Shown here: positions 1 through 10,737 of the stretch, one piece after another
Layout of the letters: each line of letters opens with the position of its first letter
Numbering within the stretch: position 1 is the stretch's first letter
Source: Enoplolaimus lenunculus
Taxonomy: Eukaryota; Nematoda; Enoplea; Enoplida; Thoracostomopsidae
DNA length: 64,000 nucleotides
NCBI GenBank assembly: GCA_030248215.1
Contig: JASANG010001527.1
Coordinates: 1-64,000, forward strand
Direction: 5' to 3'
Notes under the pieces: generated by a model
Seen by the model: only the letters and a program-made list of their open reading frames with translations
What the model was told of the DNA's origin: nothing
Database searches by the model: none
Made by a program: the position numbers and the translations under genes

Positions 1-1533
1 GGTATTTTGAAAACAATTTGAAAATTCCGTTTAAAATTAGAAAGTATTGTGAGGCAGATGGTTTTATGTAAATAGGAACTAAAAACTGGGTCAAAGCTCG
101 TTCGAAAATCCAAGATACAACAGAGTTACATATATATCGGTTGCGCCTAAATCCTCTTATGTAGTCTAAATTTCTAGTCAATGGGTTGGCGATATTTAAG
201 TGCAATATTTGTTCTAGTCAGACAGTCTGAAACCCGACTTTGGAATGAGCGCATCCTGATTAACGATTAGAGGGACCGTAATACTAAAAGCGAAAGTCTT
301 AAGAAAGTGCTGGAAACAAAATATGTAGTCATATGAACCCGGCTTTAAAGAGTGTTTAAAACTCAGTAATGTTGGACCAAGTCATAAAACTCACAGGGAA
401 CGGTGTGCCAGCTTTTATAAAAAAGGTAGGTCACTAATAAATTCCCAACGGGGAACCCAAGTCTTACATACCCACCCAAAGGTATACTTTTCTTATGTAT
501 ATATGATATCTCCAACACAGCCCAGTGTTAAGAATAACACTGGTCGGCGATATATTTTAAAAATCAAGTTTCGAAAAACTTTTCACCTCGACAAATCAAG
601 GAAAACCCTATCATTTTCTAATCCGATGGTGCCAAGAAAACTATGGGGGAGGGTCCGCAATGTATGACAGGCCCTCTGGAATCCCTTGATTCCGTTCTTG
701 GAAAACCTCCGTCCGTACCGATTCCTCAAAAATAGGATTTCAAGTGTCACTCCGTTACGTATGTGTGCTTTAATATCTCTAATGCGCTTGAGTGCCCTGA
801 GTCAGGCCCAGAGTCATGCGGTTACCATTAAGCAGATCTTAACCGAGAATTTACGTACAGTAGAACCACTTAACCGAGCAACCTTTTAACCCGGGGCGTC
901 ATCCCAAGGCTCAAAGAACTCAGGTATATACATATATATGTAACCTCGCCAGATAATAGAGCAAAATACAAAACCATAATGAAAAGGAAAAGAAAATGCA
1001 AGAAGCACTAATGTATCAGTGATAGAAGAAATAACAACAAAAAGAAAATAATAAAACGAGACAATGGCAAAAGAATAAAAATATGAAAAACAATACATAT
1101 CCATACAAGGCATGGTATGTTGAGCTTAATTCTCATCAACTGGTCAAGATAACAATCTCAACTAATATACCACTGGTGTAGTTGATATTTCATACTTGTG
1201 CCAATATAAAGTATTGGGATGTTTATAATTGATATTTGAGTCAATCCCCAAGGATTGACCATCCAAAGAAAACTCCCGCTCTGCCGACGACGATAGTGAC
1301 ATCGTAGCCGTTGTAGCAGCAGCAGGCCAGTTAAATTAAGGTGTTAATTTATGTTTAGTCGTCGCTCGAGTTATATATTCATATCTATAAGCTTTCCTTT
1401 ACCAGCTTTATTCTGATTCTAGATACGTGTGTAGGGAATGCAATTCCCGTAACAGAATTACGTTTAAAAGAATTTTTTAATATTATAATATTAAGCATAG
1501 TAGAAACTATGTCTTGTACTCAAACAGACTCAC
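1..1533. other. Left-edge intron or intergenic DNA of the Rh gene
   Basis: I looked on the minus strand for the exon that should follow the last recognised Rh exon (the TM7 and later segments) and found none. The donor at 1533-1532 on the minus strand therefore opens an intron that probably runs past the left edge. No other gene is supported here. A short open minus-strand stretch at about 886-1113 has no recognisable similarity. Confidence 0.5.
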
Positions 1534-1678
1534 CAATCATTGAAAATAAATCTGAATGATAAACCGACGCTTCTTTGTTGTTATCGTACTGTGATTTGCG
1601 ATTAAGCACACGGGCGACTGCCAGGCCAAAATATGCACCAAACGAGTGTATAAATATTGATCCACCAATGTCGACTGC
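1534..1678 (-). CDS. Rh-type ammonium transporter, exon with TM6 and first twin-His
   Basis: The exon reads from a minus-strand acceptor next to 1678 to a GTGAGT donor next to 1534, phase 0 to phase 1. It encodes an Rh signature, AVDIGGSIFIHSFGAYFGLA, followed by a soluble loop ending YHSDLFSMIG. In the Amt/Rh family the Asp and the His eight residues later are the acidic site and the first of the twin pore histidines. Both are present (Asp190 and His198, counting from the ATG at 4066). The next exon, expected to continue as TLFLWMFWPS-like sequence, is not in the window. Confidence 0.93.
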
Positions 1679-2079
1679 CTGCAAAAATACAATTTGATAG
1701 GAATAAGTTACAGTAAAAAAAGTTGTGTTTTGAATGCAAATTGCAGTTCACTGCTTACAGCACAGAATCTATGGTCATGAAAGGCGACAGAAAATAGTCG
1801 ACTAAAGTTTTGAAACTGTTTGACAGTTTAAAAGTTGTTAAGAATTCAATTTGTGTGAAGCGTAAAAAATTACAACGGCCCTAATTGTAACATTGGTCCT
1901 GGCAATGCATGCCGTATTGGTGAACATTAATACAATTTGATCTAATATTTTTACCACATTAACCTGCGTACACCATGACACAATTTGTCACATTCGGGAA
2001 TGCTACTGAGAAAATGCAGAGCAAGCCATACCTTTTACGCGAGAAAAGATTTATTCAGCAAACGAAAACAGCGATTTAC

Positions 2080-2230
2080 CCCAAATTTGTTGACTCCAAT
2101 AAATTCGTTAAAACTGAACAGCACAACTTCGATCGACGCCATTGTTATCAATTGCATTGGAGTTGTTTTGCCTAAAACCGCACCAAACGATATAAGGACA
2201 GCGCCGGAGACGAAATCAGCCGCAATTAAC
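2080..2230 (-). CDS. Rh-type ammonium transporter, exon with TM4-TM5
   Basis: The minus-strand exon has a good acceptor (TTTACAG at 2231-2237) and a GTAAAT donor below 2080. It begins by completing an Ala codon and ends in phase 0. The translation [20 protein letters not shown] and on to [11 protein letters not shown] matches the Rh glycoprotein block [27 protein letters not shown]. Joining to the neighbouring exons keeps the frame without forcing. Two hydrophobic segments are visible. Confidence 0.93.
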
Positions 2231-2385
2231 CTGTAAATAAAAACAAACATTTTGACCATATTACAGTCATACTATCTTATGTGAAGCATTTAACAGCTTT
2301 GCTGTAACAGCTGATGTTCCAACCCGAGGGCACTCTCGTCTTGTGGTGATTTTGTATTGCGCCACATTGTATATACCTAGGAGCG

Positions 2386-2530
2386 CCCATGTGAAGATCA
2401 GGGGAAGAACGTTTTTCTGCGGGACTGCAATAGAGTAAAGCTTAAACTTTAGACTAATTTTACTGTTTAGGCTTACACTTACGCTATGATAATGCTTATA
2501 CTACTGTTACAGCCCTGATTTATACATTGG
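2386..2530. mobile_element. Rep-B MITE copy inside an Rh intron
   Basis: This copy lies between Rh exons. One end reads CCCATGTGAAGATCAGGGG and the other ends in CTGATTTATACATTGG, a degenerate inverted repeat of the Rep-B termini. The interior holds the typical CTGCAATAGAGTAA stretch followed by GCTTA-type repeats. No coding capacity is seen. Confidence 0.7.
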
Positions 2531-2588
2531 TTACTCAGAGTAAGGTTATCGCTGATACATCCTACCCCATAAAAACCACTTAACTTAC

Positions 2589-2781
2589 GCTTCAAGATCA
2601 ATAACAATTTGATGTTTTCCGGCTTCAAGTGTTTGAACAAATCCTCGAACGATCAACGCCAGTTGAACCGTATATCCAGCAATTAAAAAGTTGTATCCGA
2701 CCGCACTGAAGCTGTACTGACGAAGAAATGTCATCAAGAATCCGAATCCAACAAATATCATTACGTGAACATCTTGAAACA
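2589..2781 (-). CDS. Rh-type ammonium transporter, exon with TM2-TM3
   Basis: The minus-strand exon has a TTTTCAG acceptor above 2781 and a GTAAGT donor below 2589. Its first two bases complete a Met codon, giving [19 protein letters not shown], the near-invariant Rh family block at the start of TM2. A second hydrophobic stretch ([20 protein letters not shown]) follows, then a short loop. Phases with exons on both sides agree (phase 1 in, phase 2 out). Confidence 0.95.
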
Positions 2782-3189
2782 CTGAAAAGTGTCAAAAATT
2801 GGTTGACTGAAGAAGCAGTCGGCCGGAAAATGGGCAGTTAGCTTTAAAATACCATCATCATAGCTTGAGAGAGAACAACACGAGAGCTGTCCCTCACGAG
2901 TCCGCCTGTTTCTTTGTTTTTGAGCCGTATTTTCGACTGTAGTTAGCACCTATTGTCATTTTGTAATAAGGCCTCAAGCCATAGACTTGCTACAGCTGCG
3001 ACTTTTCAATGCTGCGCAGTAGCAGGCTAAATAAAATGCAAAAAATTACGTGCTGTAACGTTACAAGATCTATCACCAACTGGTTATATGTAGATGTTCT
3101 ACAAACATTTGAGAATACGGGTCCTGGATACAATTTATAAATAAAAGTGTTTCCAACACGACGACTGAATGGTGTGAAATTAAACGAAG

Positions 3190-3483
3190 GAAATGTCAAT
3201 TATCCCCAATTGTAGCGCATAAATGACTCCAGGGCCAAATAAAGTTTTGTTCCAAACTTTAAAGCGTACTTAAGTTTTTAACCTTGTATTATCGCTCAAG
3301 CTATTGACACAAGACAAATAAATGTTTAATTCAACAGATAGTTGCGATACTGGATATATATCAGTAACGAAGAGCGGCGGCGGCACGGGTTAAACATAAG
3401 TAACAGTCCGTAAAAAATAACAGGGGGTACCCCCTGGAGAGGCCAAATAAATATCAGTCACCCTCTTGTTCGGGTCACTACAG
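3190..3483. mobile_element. Rep-D MITE, partial copy
   Basis: This is the right half of a Rep-D element lying in the intron between Rh exons. It ends in CGGGTCACTACAG, the family terminus, preceded by the conserved CCTGGAGAGGCCAAATAAATATCAG-type block. The left part, including the other terminal repeat, is absent. It has no coding potential. Confidence 0.7.
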
Positions 3484-3849
3484 TACAAGCAAGATTGAAA
3501 ATTTTCCAGAAAAGCTAAATTTTTCCAAGAGGGCGAACCTTCTGCACGTCCGCCATTGGCAACGGGCCTGAGACTCTTCGAAATGTTTGATCAATTCCCA
3601 AAGTTCCTGGTCAGTGGCCAAAGTACCAAACAGCTCAAATTCTAAAAGTAGGCTGTACATACCTCTGTAAAAGGGTGACTGTAACTTTTTTATAAGTCAA
3701 TGCCGTACTGCGCTGTAACAAATTAATTTGTAAATAAAAATTTTTCTACCTACGGCGCCTGGCAACAAGGTACAGCGCCCCTAACTCTCATTGGTTTCTA
3801 TATATACCTGTGCCCTGTTTATACATTAGATAAATTCAAGTCGACTTAC

Positions 3850-4355
3850 TTGGATACAATTGAGGCGTCGGAGGCGGATCCGGAGTTTCAACACTCTTAA
3901 TCATTACGCCGTTATTATCAAATACTGAACGCATCCAAAGGGTTGCGTTCCGCGGTGCCCCATGCTCTCCGTACTTCCCTGCCCATGCCAGTATAGCTAT
4001 CATAACTCCTTCCATGACGAATAGAGCAACAGATAACGGTTTCTGATTGGCTGATAATGATGTCATTTTTGATTCAGGGGTGGAACGATCGTCTGGGGTG
4101 AGGGCTAACCCTTTGGAAGCGTCGTTCGTTCGATGGGGGGTAATGTACGACACCGCTGACCGAAGGGATTGCCTGTGGCTTGAGTTACCGGGAGGTTCGC
4201 TGGGTCCTGTGGCTGCCACAATTGCTGGCTGACGTGTATCTGGTGTAATTTGCGCTGTAGTGGTTGGTAGAAGAACCGTTGTTAACGGGGGCAGCGCACG
4301 CGATCGATTGATGGAAATTTGTTGAGGGGTTGATGACGACAGCGGAGCTAATGTG
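3850..4355 (-). CDS. Rh-type ammonium transporter, N-terminal exon with TM1
   Basis: This Rh-family ammonium/ammonia channel gene acts at the plasma membrane. The exon ends at a GTAAGT donor (3849-3844 on the minus strand). An ATG at 4066 would give MTSLSANQKPLSVALFVMEG, a TM1 segment (residues 11-29), a glycosylation sequon at Asn40 (NAT) and the loop ending QLYP, which joins the next exon as YPMFQDVHV. However, the reading frame stays open for another 290 bases upstream, to a TTTCAG acceptor next to 4355. That part encodes a Ser/Thr/Pro-rich stretch (for example ALPPLTTVLLPTTTAQ). The true start may therefore lie in the exon at 6639-6739. TM1 coding from 4066 is near certain; the upstream part is inferred from the open frame, the acceptor and matching phase. 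Confidence 0.88.
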
Positions 4356-6638
4356 CTGAAATTTAAAATTTCACGAATAAATTATTGAAAACTCAGACAG
4401 CGGGTGACGTTAGACTAAAGTAGATCTGAGCCCTGGAAAACAACGGAAAAAAACGAATTTTTTTGAAGGAGTGCAAACATCGAAATGAAAAAACAGAGAC
4501 AACTTTTTGTAAATATACCTTAATTTTAGCAAGTTACTTGCATAAAAGCGACAAAACGTTGCGGAAAACTGTATGAAATTAGTTTCACACATCTCATCCA
4601 GAACGAGTTTCACTTTAGTTTTAGGTGCGCTGATTTGTTAGATTTTGTAATGCCTGTATGATTGTGATATTTTGGCTACTTATGTTACGGAGCTCAATTC
4701 GAAGCAGATGTAATTTCTGTTGACTCATCTGAGACCTAATTTTATTCACTGTGTTTTTGGCAAAGAATCCTACTTCTTGAATTAAAATAATTGCTTCGTA
4801 GTATAGATTTTGGGATTTTTGCTTACATTTCCAGCTGTGTAACGTGCTAGTTTTGAGCCAAACAAGTGAACAAAGAAACTATAAATCATCTAAGCATATT
4901 TTTTGCCGATGTCAAAACCACAACCGTATGCTTCAAAATCTGATATATACTTAGTAAAATAGTCATTTATTTTTTTTCGACATTTTATGACGAATTTAGC
5001 ATTCAATAACGTCCTACACTTGTTGAACTTAAGTACAAGTTTATCTCAATTTTTCCGTTTTCTTATCGGAAAAAATAGAAAAACATTGTTCACTGATCGA
5101 CTAAATTTTTCCGGGAAAACCAATCCTGAGATACTGTATTTTGCTGGCACGTAGTAGTTTTTTAAAATCTTCAGTTTAAAGATATAGGTAACATGTGCCA
5201 TTTGAAGTTAACTCCGTTTGCCGTCACCGCTCGAGACTATAACAGGCGTTTACACAGTTGAATACATCATTACTCATGTGTATTTATCGAAGAAGCTTAT
5301 AAATAGAAACGGTAAACATTAAGGATTGCGCATTGCGCTATACTTAAACTGAACCGCGCGCCGCTGTACTCCGACGGGCGGTGGCGTTCGGCGACGTGCG
5401 GCGAGTATAGCGCAACCCTCATGCAACTTCACAGAACTCACTGGCGAATTCAAATTGGACAATGAGTTTTCTCCAAAACAGGGGATCAAAACCAAAATTT
5501 TGTATTAAACATTTTGTACAACGTCTACCTTTGGGTTATCGCTCGCTTCGCGCGTGGTCTTTTTTACAATTATGTATCTATGGACCCCGTCAGAAATTTT
5601 TGGACTTGCCGGTAAACGACACTTACCGTTTAGATAATTTTACCGTAAAATGACTACAGTTCAAAGACAATAATCACTGTCGCATCTTAAGTTGCGCTAT
5701 AAAAGATACTAAACCTTGTATTTAAATTCTAAGTCAACGCAGTACTACAGAGGCCTCTTTCATGAAAATTTTGTTGCGGCTGCGCTAAAGTACAAACTCG
5801 TCGAGTATCGTCATTGATGACAAATATAAATAATATCTTATGGCAAAACGAAAATCTTAGCAGAAAAATGTTTTAATCCGAAACATTATAAGGCAAGAAA
5901 ATAAGAAAAGTTACGGAAGCGTAGCTCAATGCGATTAATATAAACTTTGTATGCTTAAAATTAATACAAAAACACTAAATATAATAAATTACTTAGCTAA
6001 GTCATGTTAAGCGAAAAATTAGATTATTATTTACAAAGGTATTACAATTTCATAGGGGCCATGAAAATAGTGTATTAAGACTTATTCGTATTCCGTATTC
6101 CTTAGTGTTATATCATTCGGTACCTTGAATTTTTGATTGAAGGTAAATAAAGTAGCTATAAAGGCTAAGTAAAATTTTGCGAACACGTAATCCTTTAAAT
6201 GGTGTCGAAAACTTGACTCTGGGATTGAGGAATGCTCACAGCTTACGCTCATTTTGTCAACGGCCCATGTTACTTTAAGGGGCGTCCAGGTTTCTAGTGG
6301 GTCTACAAAAGAGCAGTTTTAGATTCTAGATTACATTTTTTGCTTAGGCTTAGACTTAGGATTAGGAACACATTTTGCACCGCTTAGGCTTAGGCTTAGG
6401 AATACATTTTGGAAACACTTAGGCTTAGGAATACGTTTAATCTACTGTTATGCCCCTTAACATTGGCCTTGTCAACTATAGTTTTACGTCCTTGAACAAA
6501 GAAGTTTTGTTTTAGAATTAATAGAGGTTATTCATTAATTCTTAAGTTTGCAACATTTTATTTATTACTTGAACCAGAACTGGCAACACTTCAGCTTACA
6601 GCTGACATAAACTATACCTCGGTCAAAAAATGGTTTAC
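4356..6638. other. Probable first intron of the Rh gene, little recognisable content
   Basis: No gene is supported in this stretch. It contains the Rep-C element at 6262-6468. There is also a small GC-rich patch at about 5350-5415, flanked by related GCGCTATACT and AGTATAGCGC arms about 75 bases apart, which may be a decayed inverted-repeat element. The rest is AT-rich and featureless to me. Confidence 0.4.
6262..6468. mobile_element. Rep-C MITE with TTAGGC-type interior
   Basis: The element begins GGCCCATGTTACTTTAAGGG and ends CCCCTTAACATTGGCC, an imperfect terminal inverted repeat. The interior carries three clusters of CTTAGGCTTAGG. This is one of four Rep-C copies recognised. Its outermost bases resemble those of Rep-B, so the two families probably share an ancestor or a transposase. 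Confidence 0.75.
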
Positions 6639-6739
6639 CTGTTTGCGCTAGCGCTTTCTAATATAGCATTTGTAGGATACGTAACACCGCCAACGCCGTC
6701 ACAGTGTCCATTCTGAGAGTCCGCAGTTTGTTCCGTCAT
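6639..6739 (-). CDS. Candidate first coding exon of the Rh gene
   Basis: On the minus strand an ATG at 6739 opens MTEQTADSQNGHCDGVGG and continues to a GTAAAC donor below 6639, ending in phase 2. The acceptor next to 4355 starts in exactly the complementary phase and leads into the open Ser/Thr/Pro-rich extension of the TM1 exon. Joining them adds about 130 residues before TM1. A second in-frame ATG at 6799 is also possible. There is no similarity to known Rh N termini, so this is an inference from splice phase and open frame only. Confidence 0.45.
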
Positions 6740-6854
6740 AATGCCATTCTGCCCCAAATCAGTAAATTCAAATTGTAAATTAGGCCTTGCTACCTTCATA
6801 CATGTTATTATTGAAAAGAAAAACAAGCTACAATTTGTTCTCCTGTAAAAATTG

Positions 6855-7015
6855 CCTATATAAAGATCAGGGCCGTAACAGTAGTATGAGCGCCAATACA
6901 GAGAAAAAGGCCGTATATTAGCACAATCTTAAGCGTAGGCGTAGGGATAAGCCTATACATACGCCTATGCAAAAAATTAGATTAAAGCTTTTTAAGATTA
7001 CACTATAACGTCCCG
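6855..7015. mobile_element. Rep-B MITE, degenerate, inverted copy
   Basis: The copy starts ATAAAGATCAGGGCCGTAAC, followed by AGTAGTATGAGCG, the reverse of the usual Rep-B right end. It has decayed CTTAAGCGTAGGCG-type repeats and a poorly preserved far end near ATAACGTCCC. Limits are approximate. Confidence 0.55.
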
Positions 7016-7279
7016 AGAAAAAACGGTCCGACCCTATTCTAAACAAATTAAAGTGTTCTTGCTATTAATCTAAGAAAAGTTAGGAAATCCCCCGAGATAA
7101 CTTGGTTGCTTGAAGTGTACAGAAGCAAAAACGGAACTTTTTTGAAACACGTGTTTTGTTTTCCGTATCCGGTATTTTAGTCACTATCACCTTCCGGTAA
7201 TTTTACGCTATCCGCTTACTGCATCTGCAGCAAAACGTCTGCAGATATAAATAGTTCAGTAAAAATAAAAAGTTAACTT

Positions 7280-7690
7280 CTGTAGTGACCCGAATAAAAG
7301 AGTGGTTAATAAAAGGGGGTTCCCACATTGAGTCCAAATCTATAAAAGTTCGCAAGAGTCTGTAAGCGGATAGAGTCCGTGAACTTTAATTACAGTCCAT
7401 AAATGTCAATTTTCATAAATTATTGTGTATAAATAGCTCCAATCGTCAAATACATGATTTCGAACGTTTAAAGCATACTTTTGTTTTGAAAGCACATCTA
7501 GTGTTTGTTATATATAATACATCTGCAATTCATTCTCACAGTGTAGTAGACCAGTGATTTGCAAGGTAATACCGATGATGCACGTTCAACCATTGACGGT
7601 TACTAAATAACAGAAAACGCAGCTGAAGAACACAATCTAAACATCTAAAGTACACCGAGTGATCAAAATAAATATCAGTGTCCCCTCTTA
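7280..7690. mobile_element. Rep-D MITE, copy abutting a second copy
   Basis: The element starts CTGTAGTGACCCGAATAA and runs through the family blocks (for example GGGGGTTCCCACATTGAGTCC). It ends in AATATCAGTGTCCCCTCTTA, where the next Rep-D copy begins immediately. The middle differs from other copies, suggesting divergence or internal replacement. It is non-coding. Confidence 0.75.
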
Positions 7691-8141
7691 CTGTAGTGAC
7701 CCGAAAAAGAGGGGATTGATCTTTATTTGTCCTCTCCATAGCGTACCCCCTGTTATTCGGTTATGGACTGTTATTTATTTTTATCCCAAGCTCCACCACC
7801 CTTCGTTACTGATATATATCCGGTACTGTAATTATCCGTTGAATTCAACGTTTATTTGTATTGTTTCAAAAGCTTGAGCAATAATGCAGCGTTACGAATG
7901 TACTTTCAAAACTTAAGTATGCTTTAAAATTTCGAACTCAACTTCATTTGGTCCTGGAGTCATTTATGCACTGCAATTAGGGATAATATACATTTATGTA
8001 CTCTAATTAGGGTTTACGGACTCTATCCGGTTACGGTCTCTTATTAAAGATACGAACTCCTATTGATTGGATCTCAAAATGGGAACTCTCTCGCATTGCA
8101 TTCCTCTTATTCAGATCATTACAGTATTCGGGTCAATACAG
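7691..8141. mobile_element. Rep-D MITE, nearly complete
   Basis: The element starts CTGTAGTGACCCGAAAAAG and ends TATTCGGGTCAATACAG, an imperfect terminal inverted repeat. The interior carries the family blocks GGCTTTTGATACAAGAC-like (inverted), ATTTATGCACT and AATTAGGGTTTACGGACTC. It directly follows another Rep-D copy with no spacer. Confidence 0.8.
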
Positions 8142-8344
8142 AAGTAAATTTCTCCAAGACCTCGAAAGCGTATCCGTTTGGCGTCATGATTGTGCCAAAA
8201 GAAATATGATTGTTCTATTCCTGACCTGGAAGCACTTAAGATTTTGAAACCAGAAAAATAGAAAAACTTGCAATAGTTCTCTATTCACTACTCAATTGGC
8301 GCAGCAGACGTGTGAATTTGACGCACCCGTAGCCAGATAGACAG

Positions 8345-8478
8345 TGAGCCCTCATTGGAAGAATTTCGCCCCATTCCTAAAAATTTTTCAACTTTGCATG
8401 TAAGTCATCGAAAACTCGTGTATGCCCTTCATGAAAGTTTTTCAGCCTCCTTGAATGGTGAGCTAGCTACGGGCTTGG
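8345..8478. mobile_element. Rep-A MITE, 5'-truncated
   Basis: The right end is GGTGAGCTAGCTACGGGC. The interior has the Rep-A core TGTAAGTCATCGAAAAC and TGTATGCCCTTCATG. The left end GGCCCGTAGC is missing or unrecognisable. Confidence 0.65.
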
Positions 8479-10591
8479 GATGTAATGTATTAATGCGTTA
8501 GAGATCTTTGCTTTGAGTTTAAAACAAGTCGCTACCAGTTTATGAATTTTTTCAACATGTCGAATATGTAGCTGTTAACAACACGTACATTACAGCGAAT
8601 CATTTCAGAAACGGGTGTCAGAACAACTTACTCATGTATAACCTTTCACAGTAATAACAACAACAAAATACATCCTTAATGCAGCTGAACTGTCACGCTT
8701 TTTGCGCTTTGACCTAAACCAATTCCATGGATGTTTCAGTGCAATCCTCAAACAGCCAAGAATAGCTATGCCAGTAGTATGTTTACATAGTCCAACGGAA
8801 CATGTGAGATGCAAATATATACGCACGGATGATGAGATGTGGTGTGGAAAAGTGCCGAATTTTTATCAACCAAACGGCTTTTTGTGCAACAAGGATGGAA
8901 CTCCACCAATGCAAGATACTTTGACTATCTCAAGCCAGCACCAAAAACTGCAGACAGCCCTTACCTAACTAAACAGGAATTGCTACTAAAAATAGAAACA
9001 TTTTATTCAATGTAGCTAAAAAATTTCAGCATTATAAAACTGAAAATAGATAATGTCTACACGAAGGTTAACCGAACCCGAACCGCACAGAAATAAAATT
9101 CCTTCACACTTAATACTCATCGTCAAGTATGAAAGTCTATACAGGTATGTGAGAAACACACTGTTAATGTTTTTTAAACTGAAATTAAACATAAATATCA
9201 CTTTGGGGCACAAAATTAGTAAGATGAGCAAAAATTTAATTTATTATCTTTATGGTTGCTATGGATATATCGTGTGCCGCAATGGCTAAACGCTTTAGGC
9301 TTTAATTATTGAGATAATAACAATGTTATGATGTCTGTAGAGAAAGCCGCGATGGAAATATCATCTTACTGTTATTCCGAATCCCGTCGTTTCTAAAAAT
9401 TTTAAGATGCAACCAGTGCCCGGAATAGACAAGGATGAGGACTTCCAAACTCGCGAGCGAAGCGAACGCGAAGCCAGACGCATTTTAAAACTTTGGCGGT
9501 TTTTGTTTTTGCCGGTTAGCATTTGGCCCCCAAATAGCGGTATGGAGGGTGGCTGTTCCGGCCCTGCATGCAACTTTTTTATAGTATGGCTGCGTGAAGC
9601 AGGTTAACGCCGCTATAAATAGTAAATATTCACGCTAAATAAGGCATGTGTGCCGACGGAAGCGCTGCCAAGCCCCTCAATGTCGAGGTCGACCCTTGGG
9701 GGACCCATCTTGGCAAAGTAGAATTTTTTTCGCGGACCACGAAGTAATAGAGCTGCGAATCAATTTATTGAGGCCCCAGCGCCGGCCCTGGGTATATCTT
9801 TTATTCCACAGAGTTAGTGTATATGCATCATCTGTGGACGATCTAGGGCGATACGGGTCAAATCCCTCCAATCCATGACGTGTTTAAAATTCTCCATCTA
9901 TTGGTTGATCTGGGTATATACTCGCTAAAAATCTTCCAATATTAATGATAATTTAATAGAACACCAAAGTTCTATGCACTCCACACACTACAGTGCCTAA
10001 ATTTTAATAACCTGAGCCTGTTTTATTAACCCATTCATTATTTCTTGAGGAAAACTTTTTTGTTGGAGTAAGGAGTATCATCGAATATACAATGAGTGTA
10101 ATTTGAAGATAATCAGAATTAAACGTTTTTAATTTTTAATTCACATTTTTAGCTGATATTTCTTTGCAAATTTAAGTAACCGAGCAGATATATTGCAATA
10201 AATTTTACTGCCCATAATTGCAAAGTTGTTTGCTTTTATTACCCGCGAAATCATATACTTTGAAGTTGGTTGAGAAAATTTTTGACATAGCTTGTAAACC
10301 ATATCAATTTTCAAATTTAAAATTCTCTTACAAGTCGTCCTTGTATGCCGTCTTGAATTGCAAAAGGTTTAACAATTTTCATACCCGTTTGAAAAATGGG
10401 CAAAAGCAATTAATCAATTTATATAATACATAGGCGTTTCGTTTTGCCAATGGTCTCAAGGACGTAGCTTTAGGAGTGGTTTTACGGAACAAACGTTCCA
10501 TTCTTTTCAGATTTTTGTAAATGGGTTGTAGATACATTTTCAGTTTGTCACAACATACCCTTACCTCCAAATTTTCAAAAGGGCGTAACGC
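8479..10591. other. Gene-free stretch with decayed repeats
   Basis: No supported gene. The patch at about 9445-9505 (CTCGCGAGCGAAGCGAACGC) recurs in inverted orientation at about 52140-52190 together with flanking similarity, so it is an interspersed repeat. A GC-richer segment at about 9640-9870 differs in composition from its surroundings but matches nothing I know. An 88-codon open frame at 8702-8968 has no recognisable similarity. Confidence 0.35.
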
Positions 10592-10737
10592 GGGCCCGTA
10601 GGCAAGGCTCAGCCCCCTGAAAAAATTTTGGCTCCTAGAAAATTTTCGACCTTGCTTGCAAGCCATCAAATACTTTTGAATGCCCCACCTGAAAAAATTT
10701 TACCTCCCACTAGCAAGGTGAGCAGGCTACGGGCCTG
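10592..10737. mobile_element. Rep-A MITE, full-length copy
   Basis: The element begins GGGCCCGTAGGCAAG and ends AGCAGGCTACGGGCC, giving a clear terminal inverted repeat. The interior shows the paired blocks GAAAAAATTTTGG and GAAAATTTTCGACC, then TTGCTTGCAAGCCATC. At about 146 bp this is a good reference copy for the family. It is non-coding. Confidence 0.85.

Noticed and set aside
4047-4232. Plus-strand open frame over the Rh N-terminal exon
   Set aside because: It is a shadow of the minus-strand Rh coding frame.
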